Source of the DNA: AM-2324 sp042091035
GTDB lineage: Bacteria > Bacteroidota > Bacteroidia > Chitinophagales > Saprospiraceae
Length of the DNA stretch: 10,745 bases
Reading direction: 5' to 3'
NCBI GenBank assembly: GCA_042091035.1
Contig: JBELIG010000105.1
Coordinates: forward strand, 1-10,745
The position numbers were made by a program, and so were the translations under genes. This document shows, piece after piece, positions 6,427-10,745 of the stretch; positions within the stretch are counted from its first letter, which is position 1, and each line of letters begins with the position of its first letter. Under the pieces are notes generated by a model that was not told where the DNA came from, did not search any database, and saw nothing but the letters and a program-made list of their open reading frames with translations.

Positions 6427-8289
6427 TTAACGAAGATTAACCTTCTTTATGTGCTCCTTACCGTTTTGACGAAGAACGAAGTAATAAGTACTATCCTCCT
6501 GTGCAAGATCAATACGATCTTCAAAGACTCCTTCAAAATCAGCGCTTTCAAAATCATAAATCAATCTTCCCCTATCTGTTAGAACCTTTACATTAAGATC
6601 TCCAAGTTCTTCTATCCTAAAATGTATGCCATAAAATACATTATCGCTCAAAGGTTTAAGGCTAAACTCCTGCACATCAAGGGTTTCACTTGAAGCAAAG
6701 GTATTTAAATAGGACCTTACCTTATTCTGCTCCATAGCATCTAGTGATTCCGCTACTTCTACTGACCGGGTATTCCGTTTTGTGACCTTATCAAATTGAT
6801 TGGAATCTCCAAAATCTATATTTATATCAATATCTAAATTCTTTAACTCTTCTGAAAGTGCTTCCAATTCCTGCTCTAAATCGTCTAAATCAATAGAAAT
6901 ATTTATATTTTCATTACTTATGACTCCACAAAAACAGTCTTCACACTGCTTTGCCTCCCTGTAAGAAACAAAGACTGAATTGAATGTTTTTTTGTTTCCG
7001 TTTCTAAAAACTTCAATACGCATATTCTCTCCAGGACTATATAGACTATGTAGATAAGACAGGTCATTCCAATCAATTATATAATGTCCATTTATTCTCG
7101 TAATCGCATCATAATCTTTAAGACCAATTTGCTCTGCAGGTCCCCCTTCTACTAGAGTCACATCTAGACCAAAAGCGATCTTATTATCTGCTTTTCTTAC
7201 ACCTAAGAAAGGTCGTTCACAAGCATTTCTTTTATTGCGTGAAATCAACGAAGTATTTCTAGAATCCATTCTCACAGGAACAACTATTGCTTTTCCTTGT
7301 CGAATTAAATGCAAATCTGCCTCTTGTTCTACTTCAAATCTTGAAAGAATATTGCCCAATGACTGATCAGACCCTACCCTATAGCTATCGACTCCATACA
7401 AGTAATCCATTGCCTGCAAACCGTAACGTTCGGCAACACTCTTAGAAACAACACTCGTTATGTAAAAACCATAGGGATTATCAATACCCATGTTTTTTGC
7501 CTTAACAGAGGTCAGCCTTCCACCATTGATACCAAGAAATACTTTTCGAGACGATGCGGATGATACCACTTTCGGAATCGAATCACCTCTATTAGCTGAA
7601 GATTTCAATATACCTTCTGAAACACGCTTTTCCTTACCACGATAATAAACAAGACGAATTTCATCTCCGACGCGCTGGGCATCCATCACTGTAGAAATGT
7701 CATCCCAATCAATCATCCTAAAACCATTTATTGAATAAATGATATCGTCATTCTTCAAACCCATATCAAAGGCTGTATATCCATTAAGAATTATAACTCG
7801 AACTCCTTTATTTCGGTCATAATCATAAAATGAAGACTCTTTAACTCCCAAAAAAGCTTCCTCTTCCTTAGGGATAGCGGGAGGGTCTGCAACCTCAGAT
7901 CTTCTGCGTAAGCGGACTTTAGTTTCCTTAACAATGCCATTCCTGAGATATGCAATCTGAATCTGATCTCCTGGATCGAAGTCACTTAATGCATCTGACA
8001 AACGAAAAGATTTTTTTAGAACCTTTCCTTCTACTTCTATGATATAATCAAAAATTCTAAGTCCTGCTTCAGCAGCAGGCGAAGATGGAAAAACATAACT
8101 TAGATAGGCCCCATATTGGTTTTCAAAACCAAGCTTTCGAGCCTTGCTTGAGGACAAATCGTTCATTTTTACTCCAAGAAAACCACCATAACTAAATTCA
8201 GGAATCTCTTCTGCATGAGCAGAAATAGTAGAGCTGAACATAAAAAGAGAAATCAAAAAGAAAGAAATATTGGATCTGAAATAAATCAT
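6427..8289 (-). CDS. Secreted four-PDZ-domain protein with T9SS-like C-terminal domain
   Basis: The product is 620 residues from ATG 8289. An in-frame GTG at 8319 would add ten residues in front of a good signal peptide, so I reject it. The signal peptide covers about 1-26, with cleavage after SAHA. Four PDZ domains follow at about 36-118, 145-218, 250-332 and 360-431, each opening with FLG[VI]. Domains 1 and 3 share an inserted KAR/K-x-x-G-x-x-N-x-YG-x-Y segment; domains 2 and 4 share ING-x-x-x-IDW-x-D-x-S. A linker carries C449-x2-C452-x-C454, then an acidic helical stretch (about 466-500). The last 80 residues (541-620) are a beta-sandwich-like tail with RGRLIYDFE, IDLA, YYFVLRQNGK and KKVNLR, resembling type A sorting domains of type IX secretion. 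No protease domain is present, so it is probably a binding or scaffold protein outside the inner membrane. Its ligand is unknown. Confidence 0.85.
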   Translation of the reverse strand: MIYFRSNISFFLISLFMFSSTISAHAEEIPEFSYGGFLGVKMNDLSSSKARKLGFENQYGAYLSYVFPSSPAAEAGLRIFDYIIEVEGKVLKKSFRLSDALSDFDPGDQIQIAYLRNGIVKETKVRLRRRSEVADPPAIPKEEEAFLGVKESSFYDYDRNKGVRVIILNGYTAFDMGLKNDDIIYSINGFRMIDWDDISTVMDAQRVGDEIRLVYYRGKEKRVSEGILKSSANRGDSIPKVVSSASSRKVFLGINGGRLTSVKAKNMGIDNPYGFYITSVVSKSVAERYGLQAMDYLYGVDSYRVGSDQSLGNILSRFEVEQEADLHLIRQGKAIVVPVRMDSRNTSLISRNKRNACERPFLGVRKADNKIAFGLDVTLVEGGPAEQIGLKDYDAITRINGHYIIDWNDLSYLHSLYSPGENMRIEVFRNGNKKTFNSVFVSYREAKQCEDCFCGVISNENINISIDLDDLEQELEALSEELKNLDIDINIDFGDSNQFDKVTKRNTRSVEVAESLDAMEQNKVRSYLNTFASSETLDVQEFSLKPLSDNVFYGIHFRIEELGDLNVKVLTDRGRLIYDFESADFEGVFEDRIDLAQEDSTYYFVLRQNGKEHIKKVNLR

Positions 8290-8438
8290 AATACTTTTAT
8301 TATTTACTCCTAAGGACACATTTGTCTAATAAGGGTTGCAGCTTATCTTATTTTTTAACTTGAGCTTGCAAAATAACACAACAATATCATTTATTTTCAC
8401 TATATATGATCTATCTCTAAATCCAATAAAAAGCTAAT
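8290..8438. promoter_or_regulatory. Divergent promoter region between the PDZ and DUF4403 genes
   Basis: This 149-bp AT-rich spacer separates two genes read in opposite directions, so it must hold both promoters unless they start further away. On the plus strand, TTGCAA followed 17 nt later by ATTTAT (about 8367-8395) is a weak -35/-10-like candidate. No clear TAnnTTTG box was found on either strand. No conserved operator or riboswitch is recognised. Confidence 0.4.
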
Positions 8439-9833
8439 ATGGATAAGCTAGCATCCTTAAATCTACTAATGATAGTGCTTCTAGTAGGAGCTTGTTCTAC
8501 AACAAAACAAATACCAAACTATATGATTGATGAGTCAGAGGCAAAGGTATTACCCATTTCCACCCTCAACCTCCCTATTAAGATATCTAAAGAAGGTTTG
8601 AGTGAACAGTTAAATACCGTACTTGGCGACACCTTATACACCGATGACAATGTGGATGGCAGCGGATTAAAAGTTACTGCACAAAAAGCCATGGACTTCG
8701 AACTTGACATAACACAAGAGGACCTCATATACACAGTACCCCTGAAGGTAAATATTGAAAAAAAGTATTACGTAACCACCCTTAAGGCTGAAGGATCTAT
8801 TGCCATGCAGTTTAAAACGACTTACGAAATTGATAGCACCTGGAACCTAATCACAAAAACAGAAGTACTCAACCACAAATGGACAGAAAAACCAACCTTA
8901 AGAATGGGTGGTTTCAAACTTCCATTCGAAGTGATTGCAAATGCAGTAATCAAGGGGACAAAAAAATATTTAACAAATACAATCGATCAGGAAGTTAAAA
9001 ATAATTTGGATCTTAAAAGCCAAGCCGAAAAAGTCTGGGCGGATTTATACAAACCATTTCTTGCCTCTGAAGAGTATCGTACATGGATGATCCTAAATCC
9101 AATATCAGTTGCTGTCAAACCGATTCTAAACGAAGTAGATACTATATCAACATTGTTGCAGGTCGAGGCCCAACCTCACTTAATATTGGGAGAAGAACCA
9201 GATAGCCTTATTCCTACTGAACTTCATTCGTTTACATGGCTAGAAGATGAAAAAGATCATTTCGATATAACATTGGTCTCTGAACTCCCTTATTCCGAAG
9301 CGAAAGTGCTTGCTGGCAATAATCTTATTGGTGAGAAATTCGAGTCCAGTAAAAGGTTTGTTACAGTGGAGGATATTGATCTATATTCTAGGGGACAGTT
9401 TTTAATTATTAGAACCAAGTTGTCCGGAAGCTATGATGGTTGGATAAATCTTGCAGGAATACCCAGAATTAATCAGGAAAACAACAACATTCTTTTAGAC
9501 AATTTTGACATTGAATTGGAAACGAAGAACCTACTCCACAGGAGTGCAGCTTGGTTGTTCAAAGGCTCCTTCAAAAAGATGGTCAAAGAGGAGATTGAAG
9601 CCAATTTGAGCTATTATATGAATTATACGAAAGAGGTTTTGCAAGAAGAAATGAATCATGTAAAAGTGCAAAATGGTGTTTATATGGATGGCAATCTCCA
9701 CGATTTAAAAATCATTAACCTATATCTTACCGAAGAGGCTTTGAAGACTTGGGTTGGCCTTGAGGGAAATCTTAAGCTGGATATAGTTAAGGAACCTATG
9801 GAACGTGAAAACGCTAATCAATCCGAAAAATAA
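8439..9833 (+). CDS. DUF4403 family lipoprotein
   Basis: This 464-residue protein is of the DUF4403 family. The N-terminus MDKLASLNLLMIVLLVGAC is a lipoprotein signal with lipobox VGAC and the acylated cysteine at C19, so the mature protein is tethered to a membrane. Family features include the early LPISTLNLPIKISKEGLSEQLN stretch (38-59), where each half of the protein begins with a long-strand-then-helix pattern, then YTVPLKVNIE (78-87), the KTEVLNHKWTEKPTLRMGGF segment (about 140-159), and the later LSGSYDGWINLAGIPR (329-344) with NFDIELETKNLL (353-364). As I recall, DUF4403 has been linked to the TULIP lipid-binding fold; if so, it would bind or carry a lipid in the periplasm. That role is inferred. 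It has its own upstream region and converges on the LptD-like gene through a shared terminator. The highly charged C-terminus (EPMERENANQSEK) is not a membrane anchor. Confidence 0.87.
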   Translation: MDKLASLNLLMIVLLVGACSTTKQIPNYMIDESEAKVLPISTLNLPIKISKEGLSEQLNTVLGDTLYTDDNVDGSGLKVTAQKAMDFELDITQEDLIYTVPLKVNIEKKYYVTTLKAEGSIAMQFKTTYEIDSTWNLITKTEVLNHKWTEKPTLRMGGFKLPFEVIANAVIKGTKKYLTNTIDQEVKNNLDLKSQAEKVWADLYKPFLASEEYRTWMILNPISVAVKPILNEVDTISTLLQVEAQPHLILGEEPDSLIPTELHSFTWLEDEKDHFDITLVSELPYSEAKVLAGNNLIGEKFESSKRFVTVEDIDLYSRGQFLIIRTKLSGSYDGWINLAGIPRINQENNNILLDNFDIELETKNLLHRSAAWLFKGSFKKMVKEEIEANLSYYMNYTKEVLQEEMNHVKVQNGVYMDGNLHDLKIINLYLTEEALKTWVGLEGNLKLDIVKEPMERENANQSEK

Positions 9834-9868
9834 AAAAAAGCCCGATCTATTTGATCGGGCTTTTTTTT
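9832..9868. terminator. Bidirectional terminator between the DUF4403 and LptD-like genes
   Basis: A perfect 16-bp inverted repeat has core GCCCGATC (9840-9847) and GATCGGGC (9853-9860), a TATTT loop, an A8 run on the left and a T8 run on the right. It makes a classical intrinsic terminator on both strands. The A-run overlaps the TAA of the DUF4403 gene (9831-9833) and the T-run includes the reversed stop of the LptD-like gene (9867-9869). Confidence 0.93.
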
Positions 9869-10745
9869 AGAATCTTGTAAAACCTCCTGCTGCTCCCTTT
9901 TTATAGGGCACATTTAGGAAGTCAAATACAGATCCTGGAATAACTCGAATATAAAAGTTGATCGATTCATTGGATGGAAACCAAGATGCGCCCATCTCCC
10001 AACAATGTAACTTCCTATTTATATTAAAAGCAGGATAAACGGTACTCTTATTGACAAAATCGTAGCCAAAGCTCTGAACATTAATTTGCCACATTGGAGT
10101 AAGATCGAACTTACCAACTATAGTAACCCGATTGCTACTAACAGTCCTAATAACGCGCCCCTCCTGAGTATTCCATCTCAGTTGATATTGATGCGTTAGA
10201 GTAAATCGCTCCAGGAGACTTACAAAAGTTGGCGCTGTAGGAAGTTCACTAGCCTCCTTCTTTTCTATATTAAATAATTTCCTGATGTTCGGTATTGAAA
10301 TCTTATTGTTGATACTCAAGTTACCACTAGAAAATCGAAAAGGCTTCCTATCGCTTTTCCATAACAACTCGTTGATTCTATTCCCCTCGCTATCCATCTG
10401 ATAAGGATCCCAACTAGAAGAGAAATTCCAATTACTCATGTTCTTAAAGAAATTCGTATTTCCAGACATACTAATGTTGCTGAAATTAAAGGAGTCTAAA
10501 ACAAAGTTATGACTACCTCCTATGTTAAAACCTCTCAACAGAATGATATTACTCGAGGTAGAATCCTTTCTCGAAAAAATCTTTGCTTCAATATTATTCG
10601 CGATAGAAAAATTCACAGAGGATTGCTCACCCTGTGTAATAGATTCAGCAGAATAAATCCCGCCCTGAAAAATAGAATAGGTCTCCAGGGAATCCAATCT
10701 TCGATTATCTATTTGAACGTCTCGAGAATAGCCCCAAAAATCAGA
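9867..10745 (-). CDS. lptD: LptD-like LPS assembly outer-membrane protein, C-terminal part (partial)
   Basis: The last 292 codons of a gene lie here; the frame stays open to the right edge, so the true start is outside and the TTG at 10697 is not a start. Visible Bacteroidota LptD landmarks are LDSFNFSNISMSGNTNFFKN, then NFSSSWDPYQMD followed by GNRIN, a FSSGNLSINNKIS strand, THQYQLRW, TPMWQINVQSFGYDF, and INRKLHCWEMGASWFPSN near the end. The product closes with a terminal phenylalanine (GGFTRF), as expected for BAM-inserted beta-barrels. LptD forms the outer-membrane channel that, with the LptE lipoprotein, inserts lipopolysaccharide into the outer leaflet. The N-terminal periplasmic OstA-like domain is not in the window. 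The gene faces the DUF4403 lipoprotein gene tail to tail. Another Bacteroidota barrel is a lesser alternative. Confidence 0.82.
   Translation of the reverse strand, partial: SDFWGYSRDVQIDNRRLDSLETYSIFQGGIYSAESITQGEQSSVNFSIANNIEAKIFSRKDSTSSNIILLRGFNIGGSHNFVLDSFNFSNISMSGNTNFFKNMSNWNFSSSWDPYQMDSEGNRINELLWKSDRKPFRFSSGNLSINNKISIPNIRKLFNIEKKEASELPTAPTFVSLLERFTLTHQYQLRWNTQEGRVIRTVSSNRVTIVGKFDLTPMWQINVQSFGYDFVNKSTVYPAFNINRKLHCWEMGASWFPSNESINFYIRVIPGSVFDFLNVPYKKGAAGGFTRF

Noticed and set aside
8290..8319. Ten-codon extension of the PDZ gene from a GTG at 8319
   Set aside because: It would place polar residues ahead of a good signal peptide that begins at ATG 8289.
10695..10697. TTG as start of the LptD-like gene
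   Set aside because: The same frame continues without a stop to the window edge and the product is clearly the C-terminal part of a longer protein.

Overview
The window is AT-rich and looks like the chromosome of a Bacteroidota bacterium. The evidence is a cluster of family assignments: a Bacteroidota-type LptD barrel, a DUF4403 lipoprotein, a large secreted VPS10/sortilin-like Asp-box protein, and a PDZ protein whose C-terminus resembles a type IX secretion sorting domain. No Shine-Dalgarno-like sites stand out before the start codons, which also fits that phylum. I cannot place the order or genus. All family names come from reading the protein sequence; no database search was run.

Left part (1-2555, + strand): a tight co-directional run. 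It opens with the 3' end of a DASH-type cryptochrome/photolyase. Then come a DUF429 protein overlapping it by 25 nt, an SDR-fold protein lacking the catalytic tyrosine, a flavin reductase-like FMN-binding protein, and a small TIGR03643/DUF2805 protein. The grouping suggests one transcription unit associated with a light- and flavin-dependent protein, possibly repair or photosensing. The exact pathway is unknown. The run ends at an 11-bp bidirectional terminator shared with the convergent gene on the other strand.

Middle (2570-8289, - strand): in order of transcription, a four-PDZ secreted protein built as an A-B-A-B duplication (6427-8289), a 22-bp terminator hairpin, a 1042-residue secreted VPS10-like propeller protein with eleven Asp-boxes (3101-6229), a 15-bp terminator hairpin, and a small two-helix membrane protein with a PH-like tail (2570-3040). 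Each has its own downstream terminator, so these look like three separate units.

Right part (8290-10745): a divergent promoter region feeds the PDZ gene leftward and a DUF4403 lipoprotein gene rightward. The lipoprotein gene converges on the 3' end of an LptD-like outer-membrane LPS assembly gene that runs off the right edge. The two share a 16-bp bidirectional terminator. There are no tRNA or rRNA genes, insertion sequences, CRISPR arrays or phage genes, and no non-coding stretch exceeds about 200 bases. The most interesting parts are the cryptochrome-linked gene set and the PDZ duplication; I see no clear new defence or mobile system.
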